Of a stretch of 64,000 nt of DNA, positions 17,641-25,763 are shown piece by piece. The notes under the pieces were generated by a model. That model was not told the DNA's origin and ran no database searches. It saw only the letters and a program-made list of their open reading frames with translations. A program made the position numbers and the translations under genes. The DNA comes from Microlunatus elymi (GTDB taxonomy: Bacteria; Actinomycetota; Actinomycetes; Propionibacteriales; Propionibacteriaceae). Within the stretch, counting starts at the first letter, position 1, and every line of letters begins with the position of its first letter. Where the stretch lies: positions 1,550,001 through 1,614,000 of the forward strand of contig NZ_CP041692.1 in assembly GCF_007362775.1 (NCBI RefSeq), in the 5' to 3' direction.

Positions 17641-19398
17641 TCAGACGATCTCGCAGATCACCGAACCGCTGGTCACGGTCTCGCCGACCGCCGCGGACAG
17701 TCCGGTGATCTTGCCGGCGCGATGGGCCGACAGCGGCTGCTCCATCTTCATCGCCTCCAGGACGACGATCAGGTCGCCCTCGGCCACCTCGTCGCCGTCG
17801 GCGACGACGATCTTGACGATGGTGCCCTGCATCGGTGAGGTCAGCGCGTTGCCCGAGGCCGCTGCCGCCCCGCCCGCCCTACGCTGCCGCTTCGGCTTCT
17901 TGGTGGCGGTGTTGCCGGGAGCACTCATCGCGCCCAACTCGGCGGGCAGTGCGACCTCCAACCGCTTCCCGTTCACCTCGACCACCACGGTGGTTTTCTC
18001 CGCCGCCTCGGGCGCCTCGCCGACCGGACCCGCGTACGGCGGGATCCGGTTGTCGAACTCGGTCTCGATCCAGCGCGTGTGCACGGCGAAGGTGCCGTCG
18101 GCCGCGACGAAGGCCGGATCCTCCACCACCGCGCGGTGGAACGGCAGCACCGTCGGCATGCCCTCGATCTCCAACTCCGCCAGGGCTCGCCGGCTGCGAG
18201 CGATCGCCTCGGTGCGGTCGGAACCGGTGACGATGATCTTGGCCACCAGCGAGTCGAAACTGCCCGGCACCGTCATGCCGGCGCGATAGCCCTCGTCCAC
18301 CCGGACTCCCGGACCGGACGGCGGCTGCCAGCGGGTCAGCGTGCCCGGCGCCGGCATGAAGTTGCGGCCCGCGTCCTCGGCGTTGATCCGGAACTCGATC
18401 GAGTGCCGGCGGATCTGCGGATCGCCGCCGGTCAGCTCCGCGCCGTCGGCGATCCGGAACATCTCCCGGACCAGGTCCATGCCGGTGACCTCCTCCGAGA
18501 CCGGATGCTCCACCTGCAGTCGGGTGTTGACCTCGAGGAAGGAGATGGTGCCGTCGACGCCGACCAGGAATTCGCAGGTGCCGGCGCCGACGTAGCCGGC
18601 CTCGGACAGGATCGCCTTCGACGCCGAGTAGAGGGTGGCCAGTTGATCATCGGTGAGGAACGGCGCCGGCGCCTCCTCGACCAGTTTCTGGTTGCGTCGC
18701 TGCAGCGAGCAGTCCCGGCTGGACACCACCACCACGTTGCCGTGCTCGTCGGCCAGGCACTGGGTCTCCACGTGCCGGGGATGATCAAGGAAACGCTCGA
18801 CGAAGCACTCGCCGCGGCCGAAGGCAGTGACCGCCTCGCGGACCGCGGAGTCGAACAGATCCGGGATCTCCTCCATCGTCCGGGCCACCTTGAGGCCGCG
18901 GCCGCCGCCGCCGAAGGCCGCCTTGATCGCCACCGGCAAACCGTGCTCCTGCGCGAACGCAACGATCTCGTCCGCGTCGGCGACCGGGTCGGCGGTGCCG
19001 GGCACCAACGGGGCGCCGACCTTCTGGGCGATGTGCCGGGCCTGCACCTTGTCCCCGAGGGCGTCGATGGCTGCCGGCGGCGGGCCGATCCAGGTCAGTC
19101 CGGCGTCGATCACGGCCTGGGCGAAGGCGGAGTTCTCGGCCAGGAAGCCGTAGCCGGGATGGACCGCGTCGGCGCCGCTGCGCCGAGCGGCGTCGATGAT
19201 CTTGGTGATGTCCAGATAGGTGTCGGCCGGCGTGCTGCCGCCCAGCGCGTACGCCTCGTCGGCGAGTTGCACGAACAGCGAGTCGGTATCGGGCTCGGCG
19301 TAGACGGCGACACTGCCGAGTCCGGCATCGGCGGCGGCGCGGATCACTCGGACTGCGATCTCGCCCCGGTTCGCGACCAGAACCTTGCTGATACCCAC
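17641..19398 (-). CDS. accA3: Acyl-CoA carboxylase alpha subunit (biotin carboxylase + biotin carboxyl carrier)
   Basis: ATP-dependent carboxylation of biotin, supplying beta subunits for acetyl- or propionyl-CoA carboxylase. 585 residues. The biotin carboxylase domain starts [16 protein letters not shown], with the ATP-grasp loop [13 protein letters not shown] near 165, EAPAPFL, and [31 protein letters not shown] near 290. The BCCP domain at the end carries the biotinylated lysine in VLEAMKMEQ. The GTG start at 19398 is preceded by GGAGGAG. It lies 33 bases behind pxpC and may be co-transcribed with the 5-oxoprolinase genes. Its length and domain order match mycobacterial AccA3, the shared alpha subunit. 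The partner beta and epsilon genes are at 47-48.7 kb and another beta gene is at 24.0 kb. Confidence 0.93.
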   Translation of the reverse strand: MGISKVLVANRGEIAVRVIRAAADAGLGSVAVYAEPDTDSLFVQLADEAYALGGSTPADTYLDITKIIDAARRSGADAVHPGYGFLAENSAFAQAVIDAGLTWIGPPPAAIDALGDKVQARHIAQKVGAPLVPGTADPVADADEIVAFAQEHGLPVAIKAAFGGGGRGLKVARTMEEIPDLFDSAVREAVTAFGRGECFVERFLDHPRHVETQCLADEHGNVVVVSSRDCSLQRRNQKLVEEAPAPFLTDDQLATLYSASKAILSEAGYVGAGTCEFLVGVDGTISFLEVNTRLQVEHPVSEEVTGMDLVREMFRIADGAELTGGDPQIRRHSIEFRINAEDAGRNFMPAPGTLTRWQPPSGPGVRVDEGYRAGMTVPGSFDSLVAKIIVTGSDRTEAIARSRRALAELEIEGMPTVLPFHRAVVEDPAFVAADGTFAVHTRWIETEFDNRIPPYAGPVGEAPEAAEKTTVVVEVNGKRLEVALPAELGAMSAPGNTATKKPKRQRRAGGAAAASGNALTSPMQGTIVKIVVADGDEVAEGDLIVVLEAMKMEQPLSAHRAGKITGLSAAVGETVTSGSVICEIV

Positions 19399-19431
19399 GT
19401 GACATCTCCTCCTGGTAGCTGCGGGCCGAGT

Positions 19432-20334
19432 TTACGGGTACGGGTCGGCGTTGCGCCGGTACGCCGGACCGGACGACACCGGCGACCGGAGGGTGAAGCG
19501 GACCGCGTCGCCGGGCCGGAGTTGCGCGGCCCGATCGCAACCGTCGGGGGTGGCGACGGCGATCACCGGATAGCCGCCGGTGACCGGATGATCGGAGCCG
19601 AAGATCAGCGGCAGTCCGGACGGCGGCACCTGGATGGCGCCCCGGACCAGACCCTCGGACGGCAGTTCGGAGTTGTTGCGGCGTTGCAGCGGCCGCCCGT
19701 GCAGTCGTACGGCGGTCCGGTCGGAGTCGGGGTCGACGGTCCAGAGTTGCTCGATCAGTGCGGCCGTCGCGTCGTCGGTGAACCAGTCGGTCCGTGGGCC
19801 GGCTTCGACCTCGATGGTGGTGGGCCGGCTCGGCGGCAGCGGTTGCGGCGTGACGTCGGCGCCGGGGAACGCCGTGGACGCAATGCCCACGTGGAGCCGG
19901 TCGCCGGCGGCCAGCCGTGGCGGCCCGAGCCCGGACAACAGGTCGGTGGAGCGGCTGCCCAGCACCGACGGCACCTCGAGGCCGCCGCGGATCGCGAGGT
20001 AGTTGCGCAGACCGCGCGCGGGCGGCAGCACGCCGAGTTGATCACCGGCCTCGAGATGGATCGGGTGGTGCGACGGCTCGGCCCGGTTGTTGATCATGAT
20101 TGTGGTGGCCGGGCCAGCGATCGCACACCAGAGCGGGGCATCCGTGCGGATCCTCAAGCCACCGAGCGTGATCTCGATCGCCGCCTGGACATCGGCATTG
20201 CCGACCAGCCGGTTCGCGGTCCGCAGCGCGCCCCGATCGGCGGCGCCGGAGGTGGAAACGCCCAGGTGCGCGTAGCCGTGTCGGCCGAGGTCTTCGATCA
20301 GGGCGAGCGGTCCGGGAGCCTCGATGGTGATCAT
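19432..20334 (-). CDS. pxpC: 5-oxoprolinase subunit C (biotin-dependent carboxylase domain, KipA/AHS2)
   Basis: With PxpA and PxpB it hydrolyses 5-oxoproline (pyroglutamate) to glutamate using ATP. 300 residues. The family motifs ITIEAPGPLALIEDLGRHGYAHLGV and SGAADRGALRTANRLVGN open the protein, and GSDHPVTGGYPVIAVATPDG is near the end. ATG 20334 overlaps the pxpB stop by 4 bases. The product resembles allophanate hydrolase subunit 2, but the presence of pxpA in the same operon points to 5-oxoprolinase. Confidence 0.92.
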   Translation of the reverse strand: MITIEAPGPLALIEDLGRHGYAHLGVSTSGAADRGALRTANRLVGNADVQAAIEITLGGLRIRTDAPLWCAIAGPATTIMINNRAEPSHHPIHLEAGDQLGVLPPARGLRNYLAIRGGLEVPSVLGSRSTDLLSGLGPPRLAAGDRLHVGIASTAFPGADVTPQPLPPSRPTTIEVEAGPRTDWFTDDATAALIEQLWTVDPDSDRTAVRLHGRPLQRRNNSELPSEGLVRGAIQVPPSGLPLIFGSDHPVTGGYPVIAVATPDGCDRAAQLRPGDAVRFTLRSPVSSGPAYRRNADPYP

Positions 20335-20948
20335 CGGTGATCTTCGACGAACCGGACCCGCAGGCCGGGGCGCAGGGTCGCTGGCGGATCGGCGTTCGCG
20401 TCGAACAGCCGGAGGTCGGTCGAGCCGATCAGCTGCCAGCCGCCCGGGCTGTCGGTCGGATAGATGGCAGACCACTGATCGGCCAGGGCGACCGAGCCCG
20501 CCGGCACTCGGGTCCGGGGCGAGGCGCCGCGCGGAACCGGCAGCGACCGTACCGTCGGCGCGAGATAGCCGAATCCCGGTGCGAAGCCGCAGAAGGCCAC
20601 CGTCCAGTCCTGTCCGGTGTGATGGTCGATCAACTCCGGCACGCTCAGCCCGAGCAACTGCGACACGTGATCAAGATCGACACCGTGGTAGCGGACGGGG
20701 ATCCGCAGGGTTTCGCTGTCGTCCGTCTCGACCGGCGGGAGGTCGATGTCGATCATGGTCCGGGCCAGCGAATCCGGTAGCGGTGATCGCAGTTTGAGCA
20801 GCAGCGTTCGGGCTCCGGGCACGATCTCGGCGATCTGTTCCGGCCGCTGATCATCGAGCCAGCGATGCACGGCCTGGCTGTCGGCCAGGTCGGCGCATTC
20901 CAGCAGACGCGCGTGCTGCCCGTACGGCAAGATCCTGCGTTGCGTCAT
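20331..20948 (-). CDS. pxpB: 5-oxoprolinase subunit B (KipI/AHS1)
   Basis: 205 residues with the cyclophilin-like AHS1 fold. IPVRYHGVDLDHVSQLLGLS leads to HHTGQDWTVAFCGFAPGFGYL (near 120), then SLPVPRGASPRTRVPAGSVA and the C-terminal SPGGWQLIGST, all diagnostic of the family. ATG 20948 overlaps the pxpA stop by 4 bases. It forms a complex with PxpC. Confidence 0.92.
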   Translation of the reverse strand: MTQRRILPYGQHARLLECADLADSQAVHRWLDDQRPEQIAEIVPGARTLLLKLRSPLPDSLARTMIDIDLPPVETDDSETLRIPVRYHGVDLDHVSQLLGLSVPELIDHHTGQDWTVAFCGFAPGFGYLAPTVRSLPVPRGASPRTRVPAGSVALADQWSAIYPTDSPGGWQLIGSTDLRLFDANADPPATLRPGLRVRFVEDHR

Positions 20949-21694
20949 GGCGTGATGAACGGTTCGACGGCGACGCCGGCAGCGGTCAGGGCATCGCGTA
21001 CGGTCCGGGCCATCCGCACCGCACCGGGAGAATCCCCATGCGTACAAAAGGATTCGGCCCGGCGCTCGCGGGCGGCGGCGACGGCCCTCTCGGCCGCCAG
21101 CTCGGGATCGGTGATCAACGCGTCGGGGCGGCGACGATCGACCAGCCGGCCGTCGTCGGTGTAGTTCCGGTCGATGAAGTATTCGGTCACCGTACGGATC
21201 CCGTGGTCGGCCGCGAGTTCCAGTACGAGTGAACCCGGCAAGCCCAGCAGCGGGAGCGGATGCGGCAAGGCGAGCAGTGCGTCCACCACGGCCTGAGCCT
21301 GACCGCGATGATCGACGATCGCGTTGTACAGGGCACCGTGCGGTTTCAGGTAGCGGACCCGGCCGCCGACACTGGTCGCCAGCGCGTCCAGCGCACCCAC
21401 CTGGTAGAGGATGTCGGCGGTCAGGTCGGCCGGATCGACATCGATGAAGCGGCGGCCGAATCCGGCAAGATCGCGATAGCCGACCTGGGCGCCGATGATC
21501 ACGCCGTGCTGCACCGCCTGCGCGCAGGTCGTGCGCAGGGTCCGCGGATCGCCGGCATGGAAACCGGCGGCGACATTGGCGCTGGTGATCAACTCCAGCA
21601 TGGCCGCGTCGTCGCCGAGCTGCCATCGGCCGAAGGACTCGCCGAGGTCGGCGTTGAGGTCGACCCGGGCATCGACGTTGAGATCCTCGCTCAC
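20945..21694 (-). CDS. pxpA: 5-oxoprolinase subunit A (LamB/YcsF family)
   Basis: 249 residues. DLNADLGESFGRW at the N-terminus, ITSANVAAGFHAGDPRTL near 40 (metal-binding His and Asp), VGYRDLAGFGRR, KPHGALYN near 100, and EYFIDRNYTDDGRLVDRR near 165 are the YcsF signatures. The start is GTG 21694. It is the first gene of pxpABC, with 4-base overlaps at both junctions, followed by the carboxylase alpha gene. The 570-base region upstream holds the promoter and an unusual repeat/hairpin. Confidence 0.93.
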   Translation of the reverse strand: MSEDLNVDARVDLNADLGESFGRWQLGDDAAMLELITSANVAAGFHAGDPRTLRTTCAQAVQHGVIIGAQVGYRDLAGFGRRFIDVDPADLTADILYQVGALDALATSVGGRVRYLKPHGALYNAIVDHRGQAQAVVDALLALPHPLPLLGLPGSLVLELAADHGIRTVTEYFIDRNYTDDGRLVDRRRPDALITDPELAAERAVAAARERRAESFCTHGDSPGAVRMARTVRDALTAAGVAVEPFITP

Positions 21695-21762
21695 AGCTGA
21701 TCACAATAGGGCGCTGGGTCGACGCCGCGCCCTGACGTCGTGGGCGGGACCCTGCGGCCAAG

Positions 21763-21839
21763 GAACGGGAGCCAGCACACCGCGAACGGGAACCAGCACA
21801 CCGCGAACGGGAGCCAGCACACCGCGAACGGGAACAGGG
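21763..21839. repeat. 21-bp tandem repeat, about 3.7 copies
   Basis: Full units start at 21763, 21784 and 21805 (core GAACGGGAGCCAGCACACCG, with A for G at one position in the second). A partial copy starts at 21826 and runs into the hairpin at 21837. Confidence 0.9.
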
Positions 21840-21867
21840 CCCCTCCAAGTATGAGTTGGAGGGGCCC
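21837..21867. other. Strong 12-bp hairpin in a divergent intergenic region
   Basis: GGGCCCCTCCAA (21837-21848) is separated by 7 bases from its exact complement TTGGAGGGGCCC (21856-21867). No gene ends here: both neighbours are transcribed away. It is therefore not an ordinary terminator; a pxpA leader structure or a relic of another element is possible. Confidence 0.7.
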
Positions 21868-22264
21868 CGCTCAGGCCAGGTCTGATGACGCGTCCGGCCT
21901 CCCGATGATCCTGTGATCAGCCCGGCCCGTCATCGACCGGGTGGTGGGTCGCGGCCCACCGGGTGACCATGGTCCTTCATCGGATCCCGCAGCTCCCTGC
22001 GGAGTGCGTGACTAGAGTTCTACTCGTACTCGGCGGACTCCCACAACCCCTACTGGCAAAGAAAATCGGCCCAACGCAGCAAGAAATTTCGGCGAATCCT
22101 GCATCCACCGCTTCGTCCACAAGCCGGGCGCCGTCATCCACCGCAAACCCCGGTTTGTGCACAGCTCGGAGCCCGACCTGGGGAAACTCGGACCGGGGCT
22201 CGGTGGGAAAGGTTCGTTGGCACGGTTGGCTCGGCGCGATCGTCGACGCGGTTAGGCTCTGGCC

Positions 22265-22807
22265 ATGGAGCAGCCACCGAGGGACACCAAGGATTGGACC
22301 TGGACGATCCAACTGCGATGCCCGGATTGCGGATTGGAGGCCGGCGTCATCGATGTCGCCGAGATCGCCGACCGGATCGAGGCGGGCGCCGCGGAATGGG
22401 TGCAGATCCTGACCCAGAACCCGGCGGCGGATCGGCGACCGGCGCCGGTGGTGTGGTCGCCGCTGGAGTACGGCGCACATGTTCGCGATGCGTTGGAACT
22501 GTACGACGCCCGACTGGTGCTGATGTTGATCGAGGACAACCCGGCCTTCAAGAACTGGGATCAGGACGAGGCTGCGATCAGCGGTGACTACGTCCGGCTG
22601 GACCCCGATCAGGTGGCGACCGAACTCGCCGACGTTGCACAGACCTTCGTGGCCAGGATCCGGTCGCTGGAGGAGTCCCAGCTGGATCGCCGGGGCACGC
22701 GATCGGACGGGGCCGAATTCACCGTCCGGACCTTCCTGCAGTACTTCCTGCATGATCTTGTCCATCATCTGTGGGATGTCACCGGGCAACAGCAGTCGGA
22801 GGCGTAG
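22265..22807 (+). CDS. DinB-superfamily protein (possible thiol- or metal-dependent enzyme)
   Basis: 180 residues. The four-helix DinB fold is indicated by VWSPLEYGAHVRDALELYDARLVLML (about 63-88) and the C-terminal FLQYFLHDLVHHLWDVTG, which supply the typical His triad for a divalent metal. An N-terminal segment with CPDCG (about residue 20) adds a rubredoxin-like pair. Members of the actinobacterial branch include mycothiol-dependent enzymes, but this one cannot be assigned. It lies 20 bases upstream of the acyl-CoA dehydrogenase and is likely co-transcribed with it. Confidence 0.8.
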   Translation: MEQPPRDTKDWTWTIQLRCPDCGLEAGVIDVAEIADRIEAGAAEWVQILTQNPAADRRPAPVVWSPLEYGAHVRDALELYDARLVLMLIEDNPAFKNWDQDEAAISGDYVRLDPDQVATELADVAQTFVARIRSLEESQLDRRGTRSDGAEFTVRTFLQYFLHDLVHHLWDVTGQQQSEA

Positions 22808-22826
22808 CGGCCGGGCGGAGGGAACG

Positions 22827-24005
22827 ATGACGTTCGAACTGAGCAAGGAACACCAGGACTTCCGTGCGGTGATGGCGGAGTTCGCGGCGGCCGAGGTTGA
22901 GCCGTACGCCGCGGACTGGGACCGCGAGCACCGGTTCCCGACGGAGACGGTCCGCAAGCTCGGCGACCTCGGCGTGTTCGGCTTGCATGCGCCGCAGGAG
23001 TACGGCGGGGCCGGCGACTTCACCAGCCTCTGCATCGCGATCGAGGAGATCGGTCGAGCCGATCAGTCGTTGGGCATCACCATCGAGGCCGGGGTCGGGC
23101 TGGGCATCAATCCGATCGCCAGCTTCGGCAACGATGATCAGAAGCAGCGCTGGTTGCCGGACCTGATCGCCGGCCGGGCGCTGGCGGGGTTCGGGTTGAC
23201 CGAACCGGAGAACGGCTCCGACGCCGGCGCGACCCGTACCCGCGCCGAGCTGGTCGATGAGCACTGGCTGATCAACGGCGCCAAACAGTTCATCACGAAC
23301 TCCGGCACCGACCTCACCTCACTGGTGACGATCACCGCCCGGACCGGCACCCGGGACGACGGCAAGGCGGAGATCTCGGCGATCATCGTGCCGACTGGAA
23401 CGCCCGGGTTCACCGTCGAACCGGCATATCGGAAGCTGGGTTGGCATTCCTCCGACACTCATCCGCTCAGCTTCGCCGGGGTGCGGGTGCCCGAAGATCA
23501 TCTACTCGGTGCGCGCGGTCGCGGCTATGCGCAGTTCCTGGCCATCCTGGACGACGGCAGGGTGGCGATCGCCGCGCTGGCGTTGGGATGTGTCCGCGCC
23601 TGTCGTGATCTTGCGCTGGCCTACGCCGGGCAACGGAAGGCATTCGGCGTGCCGATCGGCCGCAAACAGGGAATTGCCTTCCAGCTCGCTGATCTTGACG
23701 TGATGGCTCACACCGCCGAACTCCTGGTCTACTCCGCGGCGGCGATGCGTGACGGCATCGACAGCGGGGCCGGGCCCGGCCCGGCCGCGTACAGAAGGGC
23801 GGCATCCATCGCCAAGCTGCAGACCACGGAGTATGCGGTGTCGGCGACCCGGATCGCGTCTCAGGTCTTCGGCGGGTACGGCTTCATGGAGGAGTATCCG
23901 ATCGCACGCTTCTATCGGGACGCGAAGATCCTGGAGGTCGGCGAGGGCACCTCCGAGGTGCAGCGACTGCTGATCGCCCGGGGGCTGGGGTTGGACGTCG
24001 AATGA
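22827..24005 (+). CDS. Acyl-CoA dehydrogenase
   Basis: An FAD enzyme introducing the 2,3 double bond in acyl-CoA, about 392 residues. GFGLTEPENGSDAGATRTRA (FAD/substrate loop, about 127) and FITNSGTDL, RKAFGVPIG (about 275), QVFGGYGFMEEYPIARFYRD and EGTSEVQRLLIARGLG (near the C-terminus) are the family signatures. The catalytic Glu is expected in the EVGEGTSEV segment. ATG 22827 has GGAGGGAA upstream. It overlaps the carboxylase beta gene by 4 bases. Together the pair resembles branched-chain (leucine/isovaleryl) acyl-CoA degradation modules, but the alpha subunit and hydratase of that pathway are not adjacent. Confidence 0.92.
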   Translation: MTFELSKEHQDFRAVMAEFAAAEVEPYAADWDREHRFPTETVRKLGDLGVFGLHAPQEYGGAGDFTSLCIAIEEIGRADQSLGITIEAGVGLGINPIASFGNDDQKQRWLPDLIAGRALAGFGLTEPENGSDAGATRTRAELVDEHWLINGAKQFITNSGTDLTSLVTITARTGTRDDGKAEISAIIVPTGTPGFTVEPAYRKLGWHSSDTHPLSFAGVRVPEDHLLGARGRGYAQFLAILDDGRVAIAALALGCVRACRDLALAYAGQRKAFGVPIGRKQGIAFQLADLDVMAHTAELLVYSAAAMRDGIDSGAGPGPAAYRRAASIAKLQTTEYAVSATRIASQVFGGYGFMEEYPIARFYRDAKILEVGEGTSEVQRLLIARGLGLDVE

Positions 24006-25564
24006 TCAGTGATCATGAACCGGTAGTTGATCATGAAGCCCGCGATCACGACGACGTGATCAGGGCCGCCCGGGAAGCCACCACGGCGCCGACCGAGAAG
24101 GCCGCGGCCAAGCTGGTACGTCAACACAAGTTGTATGTCCGGGATCGGATCGCGTTGCTGTTCGACGAGGGCAGCTTCGTCGAGGACGGCCAGCTGGCGA
24201 ACGCGATGAGTTCCGGTCTGCCGGCCGACGGGGTGGTCACCGGCCGCGGCCTGGTCGACGGCCGGCCCGCGTTGGTGGTGGCCAACGACCCGGGCGTGAA
24301 GGCAGGGTCCTGGGGCGCTCGTACGGTGGAAAAGATCATCAGGGTCACCGAGATCGCGTTGGCCGACGAGCTGCCGATCTTCTGGTTCGTCGATTCGGCG
24401 GGTGCGCGGATCACCGATCAGATCGACCTCTTTCCCGGCCGCCGCGGTGCCGGTCGGATCTTCCACAACCAGGTCGCGCTGTCGGGCAAGGTGCCGCAGC
24501 TGTGTTGCCTGTTCGGGCCGAGCGCTGCCGGCGGCGCGTACATTCCGGCGTTCTGCGATGTGGTGATCATGGTCGACGGCAACGCGTCGATGTATCTGGG
24601 CTCGCCGCGGATGGCCGAGATGGTGGTGGGGGAGAAGGTCACGCTGGAGGAGATGGGCGGCGCCCGGATGCATGTCTCGGTGTCCGGTTGTGGTGATCAG
24701 CTCGCGGTCGACGACGAGGACGCGATCGAACAGGCCAAGCAGATCTTCGGGTATCTGCCGGTCAACTGGCGTACGACGCCGCCGCGAACTGACGCGGTGG
24801 AGCCGGCAGTGCCGTTCACGGCCGACGTGGTGCCGCAGAACGAGGCGGCCGGTTACGACGTCAACCGGGTGATCAACACGATCGTCGACGAGGACTCCTT
24901 CTGCGAGCTGAAGCCGCTGTTCGCACCCGAGTTGATCACCGGATTCGCCACTCTGGAAGGAAATCCGGTCGGCATCGTCGCCAACCAGCCCGCGGTCAAG
25001 GGCGGTGTGCTGTTCGTCGACTCGGCCGACAAGGCGGCGCGATTCATCTGGTTCTGCGACGCGTTCAACGTGCCGCTGCTGTATCTGGCCGACGTACCGG
25101 GTTTCATGATCGGCAGCGAGGTCGAGCGGCAGGGCATCATCAGGCACGGCGCGAAGATGATCACTGCGGTTGCCGAGGCCAGCGTGCCGACGATCTCGTT
25201 GATCGTCCGCAAGGCGTACGGGGCGGGGCTGTATGCGATGGCCGGCCCGGGGTTCGGCCCGGACGCCTGCCTGGCGCTGCCGACCGCGAAGATCGCGGTG
25301 ATGGGACCGGAGGCGGCGGTGAATGCGGTCTATGCGAACAAGATCAACGAGATCGACGATCCGGCCGAGCGGGCTGCCTACGTCGCCGAGCTGGAGGCCG
25401 AATACACCGAGGACATCGACATCCTGCGGCTGGCCTCGGACCTGATCGTGGACGCGATCATCGAGCCGGTCGAGGTGCGGCGCGAGTTGATCGCTCGGTT
25501 TGCCGCGGCGGCGACCAAGGACCGTCGTCCGGTCGCCAAACGGCACGGCGTCCCGCCGGTCTGA
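24002..25564 (+). CDS. Acyl-CoA carboxylase beta subunit (carboxyltransferase)
   Basis: Transfers CO2 from carboxybiotin to an acyl-CoA. 520 residues with two crotonase-like halves. RIALLFDEGSFVEDG is near 50, SAGARITDQIDLFPG near 137, and the oxyanion-forming FGPSAAGGAYIPAF near 175. The second half has VANQPAVKGGVLFVDSADKAARF and LADVPGFMIGSEVERQGIIRHGAKM, which differs from AccD5 (DVPGFLPGT), so a methylcrotonyl/AccD1-like or other acyl-CoA specificity is likelier than propionyl-CoA. The N-terminus, MISDHEPVVDHEARDHDDV, is written almost entirely in repeated TGATCA-type words. Confidence 0.88.
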   Translation: MISDHEPVVDHEARDHDDVIRAAREATTAPTEKAAAKLVRQHKLYVRDRIALLFDEGSFVEDGQLANAMSSGLPADGVVTGRGLVDGRPALVVANDPGVKAGSWGARTVEKIIRVTEIALADELPIFWFVDSAGARITDQIDLFPGRRGAGRIFHNQVALSGKVPQLCCLFGPSAAGGAYIPAFCDVVIMVDGNASMYLGSPRMAEMVVGEKVTLEEMGGARMHVSVSGCGDQLAVDDEDAIEQAKQIFGYLPVNWRTTPPRTDAVEPAVPFTADVVPQNEAAGYDVNRVINTIVDEDSFCELKPLFAPELITGFATLEGNPVGIVANQPAVKGGVLFVDSADKAARFIWFCDAFNVPLLYLADVPGFMIGSEVERQGIIRHGAKMITAVAEASVPTISLIVRKAYGAGLYAMAGPGFGPDACLALPTAKIAVMGPEAAVNAVYANKINEIDDPAERAAYVAELEAEYTEDIDILRLASDLIVDAIIEPVEVRRELIARFAAAATKDRRPVAKRHGVPPV

Positions 25565-25763
25565 GGCCAGCACTCGACTCCGAAGACGCGGTCAGGACTC
25601 CGCGTGCTCGCGTCCTTGATCATGATCCGGTCGCCACCCTGCATGGACGACAGAGGCGGCCAGCTTTTTTTCGTTATCAGACAGAGATATCTCCAGATCG
25701 CCGGAAGCGCCTGGATCGGGAAGAAGGGTCGGTGGCCGGTCGTAGTGTTTGATCAGGGTCGCA

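Larger units (their letters stand above)
21695..22264. other. 570-base non-coding divergent region between pxpA and the DinB gene
   Basis: No convincing gene. It contains the pxpA promoter region, 3.7 copies of a 21-bp tandem repeat (21763-21839), a strong 12-bp hairpin (21837-21867), a weaker GGTGGG/CCCACC stem near 21943-21960, and an AT-richer stretch around 22060-22100. The rightward gene at 22265 presumably has its promoter in the last 100 bases. Confidence 0.6.

Noticed and set aside
18079-20340. 753-codon open frame on the plus strand opposite accA3 and pxpC
   Set aside because: Low-complexity translation opposite strongly supported genes.
21837-21867. Terminator call for the hairpin upstream of pxpA
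   Set aside because: Neither neighbouring gene ends here; recorded as a structure of unknown role instead.
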